A DNA stretch of 64,000 bases from Marinomonas algicola (GCF_014805825.1 NZ_CP061941.1:558001-622000); one strand, 5' to 3'. Numbered from the stretch's first letter, positions 41,645-51,921 are shown. The notes: generated by a model from the sequence alone, not told the origin. Made by a program: numbers and translations.

Positions 41645-42552
41645 AATGGTATACGCCAATGTGCATCACTTTTGTTAGCCTGTTATGTTGCGCGTCTTTA
41701 TTTGCATTTGCTTTTCAAGCGTCCAACGCCATATCGGCAGAGCAACCCCATTTATCGGGCTCAGTTGAGCCCGTGCCGGTCAAGGTGGTGAGTATTGGAG
41801 GGGCTAATACAGAAATATTATTTAAGTTAGGGCTAGGAAATAGGGTCATCGGTTCTGATACGACCAGTTATTATCCTGAAGAGGCTCAAAAAATGCCAAA
41901 AGTTGGGTACATGCGTGCGCTTTCTGCTGAAGGTATTTTGTCTTTAGAGCCGGATGTTATTTTTGCTTCCGAAGGCTCTGGCCCAGTGAAAGTATTAACT
42001 CAATTAAAAGACTTATCGACGCCTTGGGTAACGTTACCAGAGGTTACATCGCTGGATGTTTTGTATAAAAACATTGCCAAAATAGGTCAAGTTATGTCGG
42101 TTGAAACTCAATCATTAGCGTTAATCAATGCGCTAAAAAAAGAGCAGAGCCTACTTGAGGGTGTTATTCAACACGATACGCATAAGCCGAAAGTTCTGTT
42201 TGTCATGCAGCACACAGGGACGCCTATGGTGGCAGGCAATAACACCGCTGCAGATCGTATAATTCGTTTAGCAGGAGGTGAAAATGTTGCGGCAACAATA
42301 GAGGGCTATAAGCCTTTGACAACCGAAGCGTTAATAGCGCTTAACCCTCAATGGATTTTGTCCACATTTTTTGGTGAGGGCAAGCAGGCCAGTATAGAAG
42401 GGATTAGCAAGATCCCAGGGCTCTCTTTTACAGATGCATCTGAGATAAGTCATATTATTGCAATGGATGCTTTGTTACTGGTTGGATTTGGACCAAGAAC
42501 CATAGACGCGGCCAATCAATTAAGAGCATCTTGGCAAGCGGGTAAGCGTTAG
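41641..42552 (+). CDS. hmuT: Heme ABC transporter periplasmic binding protein
   Basis: A 303-residue protein with a signal peptide (about 1-33) and a class III periplasmic-binding fold (ABC-type FepB/BtuF/HmuT). Family motifs: VSIGGANTEILFKLGLGNRV, GSDTTSYYPEEAQKMPKVGYMRALSAEGILSLEPD (the Tyr that can ligate heme is in the first part), and AGNNTAADRIIRLAGGENV. ATGA overlap with hmuS implies coupled translation. It delivers periplasmic heme to HmuUV. Confidence 0.93.
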   Translation: MKWYTPMCITFVSLLCCASLFAFAFQASNAISAEQPHLSGSVEPVPVKVVSIGGANTEILFKLGLGNRVIGSDTTSYYPEEAQKMPKVGYMRALSAEGILSLEPDVIFASEGSGPVKVLTQLKDLSTPWVTLPEVTSLDVLYKNIAKIGQVMSVETQSLALINALKKEQSLLEGVIQHDTHKPKVLFVMQHTGTPMVAGNNTAADRIIRLAGGENVAATIEGYKPLTTEALIALNPQWILSTFFGEGKQASIEGISKIPGLSFTDASEISHIIAMDALLLVGFGPRTIDAANQLRASWQAGKR

Positions 42553-42556
42553 TTTT

Positions 42557-43612
42557 ATGATCAAAGTCGAAAGAAGAAACCGCCAGCGACCATCTTGGTT
42601 GATGGTTTTTTTTCCTAATAAAGTCTTATCCATATGGGCGATGGCGTTATTAGGTTTAGCGTGTGTTATGTTCTGGTCTTTGTCCATTGGCGCTTATACG
42701 TTAAATTGGGGAAATATTTTACGATCTGGATGGAATAATCGAGATGCGTTGATCTTATTGGACATTCGTTTGCCAAGAGTCTTGTTGTCGGCTTCCGTTG
42801 GCGCGGCTCTCGCTGTCAGTGGAGCCGCATTACAAGGGCTATTTAGAAATCCTTTAGCCGATCCAGGCTTAATAGGCATCTCCAGCGGGGCGGTTCTGTC
42901 TGTTGCTTTGGTGATTGTTGTTTTTCCTGCGTGGACGGCGTGGAGTGGCTTGTATGGTTTGAGTTTTGCGGCTTTTATTGGCGGTGCTTTAACCTGTATG
43001 TTGATCTTTAGGATTGGCCGCATAAAAGGGGCAAACTCAGTGTTACAACTGATTTTAGCGGGTGTGGCGATTAATGCTTTAGCGGGTGCGGCGGTGGGTT
43101 TTTTAACCTATTTGAGTACAGATTCTCAATTAAGGACGTTAACATTTTGGACCATGGGCAGTTTTGGCGGTGCTATGTGGCCTGCCGTTTGGCTGATTAG
43201 CGGTGTTACCATGGCGTGTGTTGGTTTCTTGATGCATCAAGCAGGCCACCTTAATCGCTTACTTTTAGGTGAGGCTGAAGCTCGTTTCTTAGGCACAGAT
43301 ACCAAGAAATTAAAGCGAAGGATTATCTTTTTAACGGCTTTAGCTGTGGGGTGTGCTGTGGCTGTCTCTGGAATAATTGGCTTTGTTGGATTGGTCGTAC
43401 CTCATTTGATTCGTTTAATGTGGAAAGCCGATCATCGAGTTTTAATTCCCGCTTCGGCCTTATTAGGTGCGGGGTTAATGGTTTTAGCCGATACTTTTGC
43501 ACGTATTGTGGTGACCCCTGCCGAGCTTCCAGTTGGCATTGTGACCAGTCTCTTAGGTGGCCCTTTTTTTCTATGGTTACTTTTTAGACCAAATCAATCG
43601 ATGTCTTCTTGA
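42557..43612 (+). CDS. hmuU: Heme ABC transporter permease (FecCD family)
   Basis: A 351-residue inner-membrane permease with about ten TM helices; the FecCD pattern LRLPRVLLSASVGAAL, GLFRNPLADPGLIGISSGA, GVAINALAGAAVG and GIIGFVGLVVPHLIRL is all present. It starts five bases after hmuT; no strong ribosome-binding site is seen, so coupling is likely. It pairs with HmuV. Confidence 0.95.
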   Translation: MIKVERRNRQRPSWLMVFFPNKVLSIWAMALLGLACVMFWSLSIGAYTLNWGNILRSGWNNRDALILLDIRLPRVLLSASVGAALAVSGAALQGLFRNPLADPGLIGISSGAVLSVALVIVVFPAWTAWSGLYGLSFAAFIGGALTCMLIFRIGRIKGANSVLQLILAGVAINALAGAAVGFLTYLSTDSQLRTLTFWTMGSFGGAMWPAVWLISGVTMACVGFLMHQAGHLNRLLLGEAEARFLGTDTKKLKRRIIFLTALAVGCAVAVSGIIGFVGLVVPHLIRLMWKADHRVLIPASALLGAGLMVLADTFARIVVTPAELPVGIVTSLLGGPFFLWLLFRPNQSMSS

Positions 43613-43695
43613 TGGTGTTTCGTGTCTATTTAATGGCCTATCTATCTGGTCCTCTATATTGCGTTTTTTGTTAGATTTTCAATGAGGTGAAGTAA

Positions 43696-44466
43696 GTGTT
43701 AGAACTGCAAGCCGTCTCTTTAAAGAAGGGCAATAAGTATTTATTGAATACTCTCAATGTGCGTATTCAGCCGGGAGAATTAACCATTATTCTAGGACCG
43801 AATGGCGCGGGTAAATCCACATTATTGAACTGTATGACAGGCGCGGAACCAGATTATCATGGATGTATTCAATTTGAAGGTAAAGCACTACGAGACTGGT
43901 CTATAGGTGAGTTAAGTAAGAGGCGTGCTGTACTTTCTCAATTGTCGGCGATTACTTTTTCTTTTTCGGTATTGGAAGTGGTGCAAATGGGGATTCAAAA
44001 CGACGCCATACTAGAAGACAGTCGAGCGGTTTGTTTGGATGCACTAGATCAAATGGGGGTAATCTCATTAGCCGATACATCGTATCCCTTACTGTCCGGA
44101 GGTGAGCGGCAGAGGGTTCAAATAGCGCGTACTTTTGTACAATTAGCAACCAGTGAGGACTCACTGACAAAATATTTATTTTTAGACGAACCAACGTCAG
44201 CCTTGGATTTACATCATCAGTTAGCGCTTATGAAAAAGTTGAAAAGGTTAGCAAACAATGGCATGGCCATCGTCTGTGTGTTACATGATTTGCAGTTAGC
44301 ATCTCAGTATGCTGATAAAATCATTCTACTAAAACAAGGTGAGCTTGTTGGCATGGGGGATGCGTCGACTCAATTAACGGAGCTCACTATTGAATCTCTG
44401 TATCATGTGCCAAACCATGTTATTGCACATCCCACAAGTGGTCGCCCCATGGTGCTGTTAAAATAA
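43696..44466 (+). CDS. hmuV: Heme ABC transporter ATP-binding protein
   Basis: A 256-residue ATPase with a GTG start at 43696 and AGGTGA upstream. Walker A is GPNGAGKSTLLN (~36-47), the signature LSGGERQRVQIAR, Walker B YLFLDEPTSALD, and the switch His in CVLHDLQLA. It powers heme import with HmuU. An 83-bp gap before it holds no recognisable terminator, so it probably shares the hmu transcript. Confidence 0.95.
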   Translation: MLELQAVSLKKGNKYLLNTLNVRIQPGELTIILGPNGAGKSTLLNCMTGAEPDYHGCIQFEGKALRDWSIGELSKRRAVLSQLSAITFSFSVLEVVQMGIQNDAILEDSRAVCLDALDQMGVISLADTSYPLLSGGERQRVQIARTFVQLATSEDSLTKYLFLDEPTSALDLHHQLALMKKLKRLANNGMAIVCVLHDLQLASQYADKIILLKQGELVGMGDASTQLTELTIESLYHVPNHVIAHPTSGRPMVLLK

Positions 44467-44481
44467 CCTGATCAGTAACGT

Positions 44482-45669
44482 TTATTTGGCTATTGTGGAT
44501 TCACGTGGCAGTAATAACCAAACATTGCCGAAGTGCTTTAACTGCCCGGCTAATACTTTAGCGTCTGCGCCAATTCCTTGATACCAATCTATGTGTCCTG
44601 GCCCTTTAATTGCACCGCCTTTATCTTGCGCTAACAATAAATGAAATTCATGGTCAATTAAATTTCCTGCTGCGTCTAACTTTGGTAATTTTCCTAGTAG
44701 AATTGAGCCAAGAGGAATAACGCTGGGGTCTACAGCAATGGAATACCTGGGTGTTAAAGGCAAATTAGCGGCACCTACTGGCGTCGTTGGGCCTTCAGAA
44801 AAAAATAAATAGCTTGGATTAGTCGACATAATTTCTCTTTGTCGCTCAGGGTGATCGGCTAACCATTTTCGAATCGCTTGCGCTGACATCTTGCTTTTTT
44901 CTATTTCGTTTCTCTCTATCAGCTCTTTTCCTAAGCTACGGTATGCGTGTCCATTGACTCCCCCCCAAGAAAGCAGTCTCTTTTGACCATCTTCATATTC
45001 GACAACCCCAGACCCTTGGACATGCAAAAAGAAGTTATCAACGAGACTATTGGTGTAAGCCAGTTCTAAATTCATTCCGTCTAGCGCACCGTCAAAATCA
45101 ATTTCTTCTCGACTTGGTAAGGGTTTACCTTGAGGCCAAATAGGCGCTTTAGGCTTTTTATAAAGTGGGAATTTATAGTCATTATCTGGAGTATGCCTGA
45201 CCGATAAAATAGGCACATAATACCCTGTTATTTGTACATTAGCTCTTTGGTCTTGGCCAGAGATTTGATGCGCTACGAGCTGAGGGGTATAGGTTGGATT
45301 TTGTAGCCAAAGATTAATTTCATTGGTGACTGATAATAATGAAGACTTACTAAAGTTCAGCGTATCAAGCTGGTAATCTTGTTCTTTTATTCGGTTGAGA
45401 TAATGTATTTGTTGTTGTAATCCTTGTTGAAATTGCGGTGAAGGATAGGGCAGACCTGGCGACATTTGCTCTTCTAAGTACAAGGCTTTTCTTTTTTGAG
45501 CCGTCAGGTCTCTACCATTATTATCAAAATGGTTACTGTCATCAATTTCTAATTGTGTACAGGCATTAAGTAAAGAGAGAGCGCATAAAGCGGTGCCTAA
45601 TTTAATCCATGGTTGAATTAGGCCTTGGCGAAAAAAGAGTGCGTTAAGAAAGATTTTTGACGTGATCAT
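44482..45669 (-). CDS. mltA: Membrane-bound lytic murein transglycosylase A
   Basis: A 395-residue lipoprotein; the signal peptide is long and ends in the lipobox LLNAC (Cys about 37). The MltA double-psi barrel region includes VQGSGVVEYEDG, LTPRYSIAVDPSVIPLGS and the C-terminal 3D domain, where the catalytic Asp is expected (QDKGGAIKGPGHIDWYQGIG). It cleaves peptidoglycan glycan strands to 1,6-anhydro ends on the periplasmic side of the outer membrane. It converges with hmuV at a 15-bp gap. Confidence 0.94.
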   Translation of the reverse strand: MITSKIFLNALFFRQGLIQPWIKLGTALCALSLLNACTQLEIDDSNHFDNNGRDLTAQKRKALYLEEQMSPGLPYPSPQFQQGLQQQIHYLNRIKEQDYQLDTLNFSKSSLLSVTNEINLWLQNPTYTPQLVAHQISGQDQRANVQITGYYVPILSVRHTPDNDYKFPLYKKPKAPIWPQGKPLPSREEIDFDGALDGMNLELAYTNSLVDNFFLHVQGSGVVEYEDGQKRLLSWGGVNGHAYRSLGKELIERNEIEKSKMSAQAIRKWLADHPERQREIMSTNPSYLFFSEGPTTPVGAANLPLTPRYSIAVDPSVIPLGSILLGKLPKLDAAGNLIDHEFHLLLAQDKGGAIKGPGHIDWYQGIGADAKVLAGQLKHFGNVWLLLPRESTIAK

Positions 45670-45747
45670 AGGTTGCAGTACTTACTTCAAGTTTTTAAAA
45701 AATGGGTCTTATCTCTAAACAATTGAGATGATTGGTTAGAATCCAAG

Positions 45748-48240
45748 TCATGGCGATAAACTACTTAGACAATCTTCATGATTGAGTAATGCTAAATAGT
45801 TTTCTGGAGGCATAGGCTTATGAAATAAATAGCCTTGTCCCACTTGGCAAGATAAGGCTTGTAATGTCTGCATTTCCTCAACTGTTTCAATCCCCTCCGC
45901 TGTACTTTGAGATCGTGTTCTTTCACATAGATCAATAATGCAGTTACTGAGAATGTAATTGATTTTAGACTGATCAATGTCTTGGACAAACATCCGATCA
46001 ATTTTAATTTCAACAGGTTCTAAAGCAATCACGTTATGCATAGAGCTGTAACCCGTACCGAAGTCATCAATTGAAAAGTTAAATCCATGCTGCCTTAGTA
46101 AAGATAAATTTATTCTGAACGTTTCATTGTCTTCAAATATTGAGGTTTCCGTTACTTCTAAAATAACGTTACTCGCTGGAATGTTATAATGCTTTTTCAT
46201 GGCTATTATCTTCTGAGAGAAATCGGCAAGCAAAAGGTCTTTTGCCGAAATGTTAATAGAAACATGTCGGTGTTGAACCAAACTTGGGTTTTCACTAATC
46301 CATAAAAACACTTCCTGGATAATGAACTGTGTGATTTTAAGGATTAAACCGGTTTTTTCGGCTAAAGGAATGAACAGCGCAGGGGATACATGGCCTAGCT
46401 CATGATTATGCCAGCGCAATAGAACTTCAGCGCCAACGATGGATTTGTCTATTAAGCTAACTTGAGGCTGAACATGAAAACTCAATTTTTTATGTTTCAA
46501 ATCTCGGTTTAGTAAAGACAATATATTAAGTTGATTCTTATGATCGGATTTGAGTTTTCGATCGTATGCCGTCCAATCGTTTTGACTATGCTGGTTGGCT
46601 TCTGTTGCTAGCTGTGCGTTTTGAAAAAGCTTCTCTACATTGTCGGCATCTAAAGGATATTGAGCGATACCCATGTTGATACTGTGTTTGAATTCTAAAT
46701 CGCCAAACCAAATGCTTTTTTCGAGTGTTGGCATCAACTTAGTGAGCAGTGCATCAATATCCTTAGAATAGGTTAAAAATAGGCAATTACTTGAGCCAAT
46801 TCGAATTAATTTTACGATTGATCGCTCTACCCAGTGAAATTTTACGATATCGTCAAGCGTCATTAAGGCCTTATTAATTTCTAGGAATGCTTGCCCGGCG
46901 GCATTGTCTGCACTGGCTGGTCCTACCGCTTGGCTAAGAGTATGGTGGTCAGCGAGTCGAATTAACACCAAGCTAATAATGCGATTGTCTTTGCGGGCTT
47001 TTTTAAATACTGAGTCTAGCTGAGAAAGGAAAAACTGACGATTGGGTAAGCCTGAGACTGAGTCAATAAGAGAGTGTAAATGACGATCCATATCGGATTG
47101 CCTTACTCTGGCACTGAATGCAAAGGAAAATCCAAGTAACTGAATGATTGACGATAAGAGGAATGAGTACTCTGTGTAGCCATTGTAAGGAATAAGGTTC
47201 CAGTAAATACCAGAACCGATTAAGGCACCAATTAACATGACCCCCCAAGAAAAAATATACAATTTAGTGGCTAATGTATGGGTGGATTTTGTGTAAAAAG
47301 CCCAATAAGCACATAGGACTGAAATCATAATTTGCAAAAACAGAAAGATGGGAGCCATCGTACTTTCGGTAAGAAAATAACTTATGATGACGAAGCCAAA
47401 TAAAGAGGCATCCACTTTGAATCGATGCACCCAAAAAATAGGGTGATGTTTTTTTAGGTTAAGGAAGAGCAAACTAAAGCGATAAACCGCCCAAATCAAT
47501 ACAGTGTGTAAGGTCAATAAGTGTAAGGCAAGCCATTGAAATAGAAACTCGTTAGGCAAGAACCACCTGCCAAAGCCTAATATCATTCCAAGAGAAACAA
47601 TCAAGCCGATATTAAAGGACACATAGTAAATAAACGCAGAGACTCGAGTGAGTAAATAAATCACAATATTGTAAAGCAGCAAAATGGTTAACGATGTGAA
47701 GGCAATAACCCAAAAAGTGTGCTGTTGTTTCTTTCCTGCCTCAATATTGGACTCATTATAAAACGAGATCGGAAAGAGAATGGGGCCATTACTCTGTCTG
47801 CGAATCAAGAGGTGGGTGGGGCGATTTTGATCAAACTGAATCGGTATCCAGATACCGTCATAGAGTTTGTCTGTATTCCATTCTTGTGTATCTCCATAGA
47901 CCCATTCCTGCACCCGCTCTTCGCCATGAAACAGATAGAAATTCAAATTATCTATCATGTAATTACTTATTTTTAAATAAAGGACATGAGGGTCTTCGTC
48001 TACGTTTATGGGGAAAGACAGTTTGTGCCAAAAAGTTTTGTCAGAGAAACTTATGGCAGATGGATAGGCTTGTGGGGTAAAGGTTTGTTGTAACGCTTGA
48101 TCGGAAGACAGTGGCGTTTTGGTTTCTACCCATGTGGGTAAGGGCTTATGGTAAAAAGAGCCATCAGCAATCGGTGTTTCAAGCCCACTGACAGAAATTG
48201 AAAAAAATATACTAATCAAACTGAGTAAAAACCTAAGCAT
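45748..48240 (-). CDS. 7TMR-DISM sensor with degenerate GGDEF and EAL domains
   Basis: An 830-residue protein. A signal peptide is followed by a periplasmic DISMED2 domain (to ~170), then seven TM helices (~175-375), a GGDEF-fold domain (~385-545) whose signature is replaced by RIGSSN, and an EAL domain (~570-815). The EAL domain keeps EVL in GAEVLLRW, NIS, EVTE and DDFGTGYSS, plus the Lys of EIKIDR, so it probably hydrolyses c-di-GMP while the GGDEF part is inactive or regulatory. DISM proteins respond to periplasmic ligands, often carbohydrates. The gene is alone on its strand. The partner ligand is unknown. Confidence 0.9.
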   Translation of the reverse strand: MLRFLLSLISIFFSISVSGLETPIADGSFYHKPLPTWVETKTPLSSDQALQQTFTPQAYPSAISFSDKTFWHKLSFPINVDEDPHVLYLKISNYMIDNLNFYLFHGEERVQEWVYGDTQEWNTDKLYDGIWIPIQFDQNRPTHLLIRRQSNGPILFPISFYNESNIEAGKKQQHTFWVIAFTSLTILLLYNIVIYLLTRVSAFIYYVSFNIGLIVSLGMILGFGRWFLPNEFLFQWLALHLLTLHTVLIWAVYRFSLLFLNLKKHHPIFWVHRFKVDASLFGFVIISYFLTESTMAPIFLFLQIMISVLCAYWAFYTKSTHTLATKLYIFSWGVMLIGALIGSGIYWNLIPYNGYTEYSFLLSSIIQLLGFSFAFSARVRQSDMDRHLHSLIDSVSGLPNRQFFLSQLDSVFKKARKDNRIISLVLIRLADHHTLSQAVGPASADNAAGQAFLEINKALMTLDDIVKFHWVERSIVKLIRIGSSNCLFLTYSKDIDALLTKLMPTLEKSIWFGDLEFKHSINMGIAQYPLDADNVEKLFQNAQLATEANQHSQNDWTAYDRKLKSDHKNQLNILSLLNRDLKHKKLSFHVQPQVSLIDKSIVGAEVLLRWHNHELGHVSPALFIPLAEKTGLILKITQFIIQEVFLWISENPSLVQHRHVSINISAKDLLLADFSQKIIAMKKHYNIPASNVILEVTETSIFEDNETFRINLSLLRQHGFNFSIDDFGTGYSSMHNVIALEPVEIKIDRMFVQDIDQSKINYILSNCIIDLCERTRSQSTAEGIETVEEMQTLQALSCQVGQGYLFHKPMPPENYLALLNHEDCLSSLSP

Positions 48241-48375
48241 CCTGTGCGGCCTTTTATTAAACAGCGCTATATAAATAACGAGTTAATTTACGTTAGAGTG
48301 AATGTAAAACTATCTTATCGGTACTATCGTATCTTTTAGGTCGAGCTGTCACTGGCGGCCATGGTATTTTATGTA

Positions 48376-48972
48376 TTACTTACGACTAGACAAGAGTTCA
48401 AATGCTTCTCGTAATTCAATGAACTCAGTGGCCGAACCGCCTTTGTCCGGGTGAGATAAACTCGCTAATTTACGGTATTGATTTTTTATCTCGTTATAAG
48501 AGGCGTTTTTATGGAGTTTTAACGTTTTATAAGCATGCTCAGTTGCAGAAGGATTATGCAATCCTTTAAAAAAACTCTGCAATAGCGCTTCAACTTCTGC
48601 CTCATCCGTTTTAATGTACTCATTCCAATCTAAATAATAGCTTATGATTTTCGCTTCTGCCGAATCTTTTACTTGAGTTTGGCCTTTTTTTTCATTGACG
48701 TTATTTTTTGGCCTTTGGTTGAAATTAATTTGGATATGAGTGGGTGAAATAGACAAGGTTAAACCCTCTTCCAGCCATAATTGTGTTTGTAGCTGATAGA
48801 GGGCATTCATCACTAGGAAATGCTGCCGAAATAAACATAAACTTGATTCTTTTGCTAATGAGCAAAATTCGGGAAACTGTATCTTCAGAGCACGTAAAAT
48901 TTCATACTCAGAAAGCCCATCAGGGTGTGTCTTTAAAATGCTTAAGATAGGTAAAATAAATGGATTTTTCAT
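48376..48972 (-). CDS. DnaJ-related protein with C-terminal J domain
   Basis: A 198-residue protein. The N-terminal ~110 residues match the DNAJ-related family (ILKTHPDGLSEYEILRALK), and the J domain sits at the C-terminus (~142-198) with the HPD motif in LASLSHPDKGGSATEF. Such proteins stimulate DnaK-type ATPases. The arrangement with the J domain last differs from DnaJ and is like DjlA-type and DNAJ-related proteins. It is divergent from the Zn-protease gene. Confidence 0.87.
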   Translation of the reverse strand: MKNPFILPILSILKTHPDGLSEYEILRALKIQFPEFCSLAKESSLCLFRQHFLVMNALYQLQTQLWLEEGLTLSISPTHIQINFNQRPKNNVNEKKGQTQVKDSAEAKIISYYLDWNEYIKTDEAEVEALLQSFFKGLHNPSATEHAYKTLKLHKNASYNEIKNQYRKLASLSHPDKGGSATEFIELREAFELLSSRK

Positions 48973-49109
48973 AATGTATAATGTTTGTTGTCGGGGACGG
49001 GTGGCCGTATGATTGACGACAATGATGGCTTTAATAATAAATTGACTAAACTAAGCGTAACGTTTTTAGGCTCTTAATTGAATGGTTTTCTTAACCTTAA
49101 GGATTGTCT

Positions 49110-49781
49110 GTGTGGGTTTTATTGCTCGTTTTATTTGTCCTACTTGCTTTTGGACCAAGTCTTTGGGTTCGGTATACATTGAAGCGTTACGCCTATAACC
49201 GAGACGATTTTCCTGGAACCGGAGGGCAATTTGCCCAGCATTTAATTGATAAATTTGAGTTACAGGTTCGTGTGGAAAAAACACGGCAAGGGAAAGATCA
49301 TTATGACACGGTGGACAAGACGGTTCGTCTTAGCCCCAGCTATTATGATGGTAAATCATTAACGGCCATTACGGTCGCCGCTCATGAAGTGGGTCATGCA
49401 ATTCAATATGAAAAGCAGGAAAAGATTACTCGCCTGCGTATGAGATATTTACCGTTGGCGCATTTTTTAAAAAAAACGGGGTCTTTTGTGTTGTTTGGCT
49501 GGCCCGTTGTAACGGCTCTTTTACAGATACCTTATGCGGTTCCTTTACATATATTCGCGGTTGGTGTGACAGGGGTAGCAAGTGTTCTGGTGTATGTTGT
49601 CATTTTGCCTGAAGAATTGGATGCCAGCTTTCGTAAAGCATTGCCTATTTTAGTGGAAGGGGGCTATATTGAAAAGCAAGATATAACAGCCGCGAATAAA
49701 ATTCTTAAAGCCTGTGCGTATACCTATATTGCAACGGCCTTGGTTAATATGATTTTTATATGGCGTTGGCTGAAACGTTGA
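49110..49781 (+). CDS. Membrane zinc metallopeptidase, YugP family
   Basis: A 223-residue protein. Translation from GTG 49110, spaced six bases after AAGGA, is preferred; TTG 49104 touches the ribosome-binding site. An N-terminal TM helix and two further TM segments (~130-180) frame the catalytic HEVGH in AAHEVGHAIQYE (about residue 93), with the downstream EELDAS glutamate as the third Zn ligand. YugP-type peptidases are integral membrane proteins of unknown substrate. Length matches the family. Confidence 0.88.
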   Translation: MWVLLLVLFVLLAFGPSLWVRYTLKRYAYNRDDFPGTGGQFAQHLIDKFELQVRVEKTRQGKDHYDTVDKTVRLSPSYYDGKSLTAITVAAHEVGHAIQYEKQEKITRLRMRYLPLAHFLKKTGSFVLFGWPVVTALLQIPYAVPLHIFAVGVTGVASVLVYVVILPEELDASFRKALPILVEGGYIEKQDITAANKILKACAYTYIATALVNMIFIWRWLKR

Positions 49782-49917
49782 GTTTACCTCGGACGCCTTT
49801 TTCTGTTTGTCATTAACCTGTCATGATTTTAATTCACATTATTTTACTTTGTTGATAATCTGTCTATTAGGTCAAGATTATATTTTTATCATAACAAGCG
49901 AATTGTGGAGAGAGTAC

Positions 49918-51855
49918 ATGAAATCAAGGTTATTTTTAAAAACCTCTATTGCCTCATTTATGGCCATTACCATGGCCGGTGCTGTTCAGTCTCAAACAAT
50001 AAATTTACGAGTTCTGGAAACAACCGATATTCATATGAACCTTGTTGATTATGATTACTATGGCGATAAGCAAAGTAATACGGTTGGACTCTCTCGCGTT
50101 GCCAGTTTGATTACTCAAGCGCGTTCTGAAGTGAAAAACTCAGTGTTAGTCGACAATGGAGACCTGCTTCAAGGAACGCCATTAGGAGATTACATGGCAA
50201 AAGGTCGAGTATTACGCTTTGGTGAGATTCACCCAGCTTACAAAGCCATGAATTTACTAAATTATGATGTTGGTAATATTGGTAATCATGAGTTCAACTT
50301 TGGTTTAGATTTTCTTGCAAAATCCCTTCACGGAGCCAATTTTCCTTATGTATCATCCAATGTATATGCCGATGATGGCGATGATAATCCAGATAACGAC
50401 CAACCTTACTTCCAACCCTACATTATCAAAGACAAAAAGTTAATTGATAGTGAAGGCAATGAGCAAATCGTCAAGGTGGGCTACATAGGTTTTACACCAC
50501 CACAGATTATGAATTGGGATAAAGACAATTTAACTGGAAAGGTCATCGCGAAAGACATTGTTGCGAGCGCCAAAAAATATGTACCGGAAATGAAGTCAAA
50601 AGGCGCAGATGTTGTGATCGCGATTCCTCATAGTGGTATGTACAATAATCCTCATAAAATAGGGGAAGAACATGCAAGCTATCATCTTGCAAAAGTAGAG
50701 GGTATTGATGCTATTTTATTTGGGCACTCTCACCGCGTTTTTCCAGGAGATAAAACCATTGGTGCCTATGAAGGGGTCGATAATGAAAAAGGCACCGTGT
50801 TTGGCATTCCAGCGACTATGCCTGGATTCTGGGGTAGTCACCTTGGTGTGATTGATTTAATTCTTGAGCCCAATGGCGAGGGATGGAAAGTCCAAGACGG
50901 GACGGGATCTGTGAGAGCCATTTATCGCCGCGAAGGAAGAGATAAGCTGCCTCTAGTTGAAGCCGATGAGCGTATCAATGAAGCGGTTCGTCATGAGCAT
51001 GAAGGAACACTTGAGTATATGCGTCGAAAAGTGGGTGTAACAACATCGGATATCAACAGTTTCTTTGCTCTAGTGCAAGATGACCCTTCTATTCAAATCG
51101 TTAATAACGCTCAAATATGGTACGCCAAGAACATTGTTCGCGGTACGTCTTACGATAATATGCCGATTTTATCGGCGGCCGCGCCATTTAAAGCCGGTGG
51201 ACGAGGTGGCGCGGATTACTTCACGGATGTGCCAAAAGGAGACATTGCGCTAAAGAATGTGAGTGATTTATACATTTATCCAAATGACTTGAAAGTAGTG
51301 CAATTAACAGGCGCTCAAGTAGTTGAATGGTTAGAGCGATCTGCTGGACAGTTTAATCAAATTGATCCAGGTTCTTCTACTAAACAAGCGCTTATTAACT
51401 CGACTTACCCAACTTATAATTTCGATGTGTTAGATGGGATTGAGTATAAAATTGATGTAACACAGCCTAATCGTTACGACGATAAAGGGGGGTTAATAGC
51501 GGCTAACCATCGTATTAAGAATGTGACTTATATGGGAGAGCCAATTGATTTAAAACAGGATTTCCTCGTTGTAACAAATAATTATCGCGCTGGTGGCGGT
51601 GGCAAGTTTCCTAGTTTAGATGGTTCAACAGTTGTGATTCATGCTCCCGATAAGAACCGCGATGTGGTGGCTAATTACCTTCTATCTCAAAATACGATTG
51701 ACCCTAAAGAAGATCAAAATTGGTCTTTTTCGGACACCTTTGGCAAGGCTGAGGTGAGTTTTAAAACCTCTCCAAAAGCCCGAGCTGTCGCGCCTGATTC
51801 AATGAAATTTGTTGATGTGGGTGAGGATGGTTTTGCTGAATTTATTTTAAACTAA
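49918..51855 (+). CDS. cpdB: Periplasmic 2',3'-cyclic-nucleotide 2'-phosphodiesterase/3'-nucleotidase
   Basis: A 645-residue protein. Start at 49918, after GTGGAGAG; an in-frame upstream ATG at 49807 would add a non-signal extension. The signal peptide ends at about AVQSQ. The metallophosphatase motifs are ETTDIHMN (DxH), VDNGDLLQG, IGNHEFNFG and FGHSHRVFPG; the 5'-nucleotidase C-terminal domain follows (~380-600, YIYPNDLKVVQLTGAQVVEWLERSAGQFNQ). It salvages phosphate and nucleosides from external cyclic nucleotides. A perfect hairpin follows the stop. Confidence 0.95.
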   Translation: MKSRLFLKTSIASFMAITMAGAVQSQTINLRVLETTDIHMNLVDYDYYGDKQSNTVGLSRVASLITQARSEVKNSVLVDNGDLLQGTPLGDYMAKGRVLRFGEIHPAYKAMNLLNYDVGNIGNHEFNFGLDFLAKSLHGANFPYVSSNVYADDGDDNPDNDQPYFQPYIIKDKKLIDSEGNEQIVKVGYIGFTPPQIMNWDKDNLTGKVIAKDIVASAKKYVPEMKSKGADVVIAIPHSGMYNNPHKIGEEHASYHLAKVEGIDAILFGHSHRVFPGDKTIGAYEGVDNEKGTVFGIPATMPGFWGSHLGVIDLILEPNGEGWKVQDGTGSVRAIYRREGRDKLPLVEADERINEAVRHEHEGTLEYMRRKVGVTTSDINSFFALVQDDPSIQIVNNAQIWYAKNIVRGTSYDNMPILSAAAPFKAGGRGGADYFTDVPKGDIALKNVSDLYIYPNDLKVVQLTGAQVVEWLERSAGQFNQIDPGSSTKQALINSTYPTYNFDVLDGIEYKIDVTQPNRYDDKGGLIAANHRIKNVTYMGEPIDLKQDFLVVTNNYRAGGGGKFPSLDGSTVVIHAPDKNRDVVANYLLSQNTIDPKEDQNWSFSDTFGKAEVSFKTSPKARAVAPDSMKFVDVGEDGFAEFILN

Positions 51856-51870
51856 GACAGTCTAAAGCAA

Positions 51871-51901
51871 GATGCCATTTAATCATGTATTAAATGGCAT
51901 C
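51871..51901. terminator. Bidirectional terminator between cpdB and betA
   Basis: Perfect 13-bp inverted repeat GATGCCATTTAAT / ATTAAATGGCATC with a 5-base loop, between convergent genes. Confidence 0.88.
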
Positions 51902-51921
51902 GGCGATTTTTATAAAGAACC

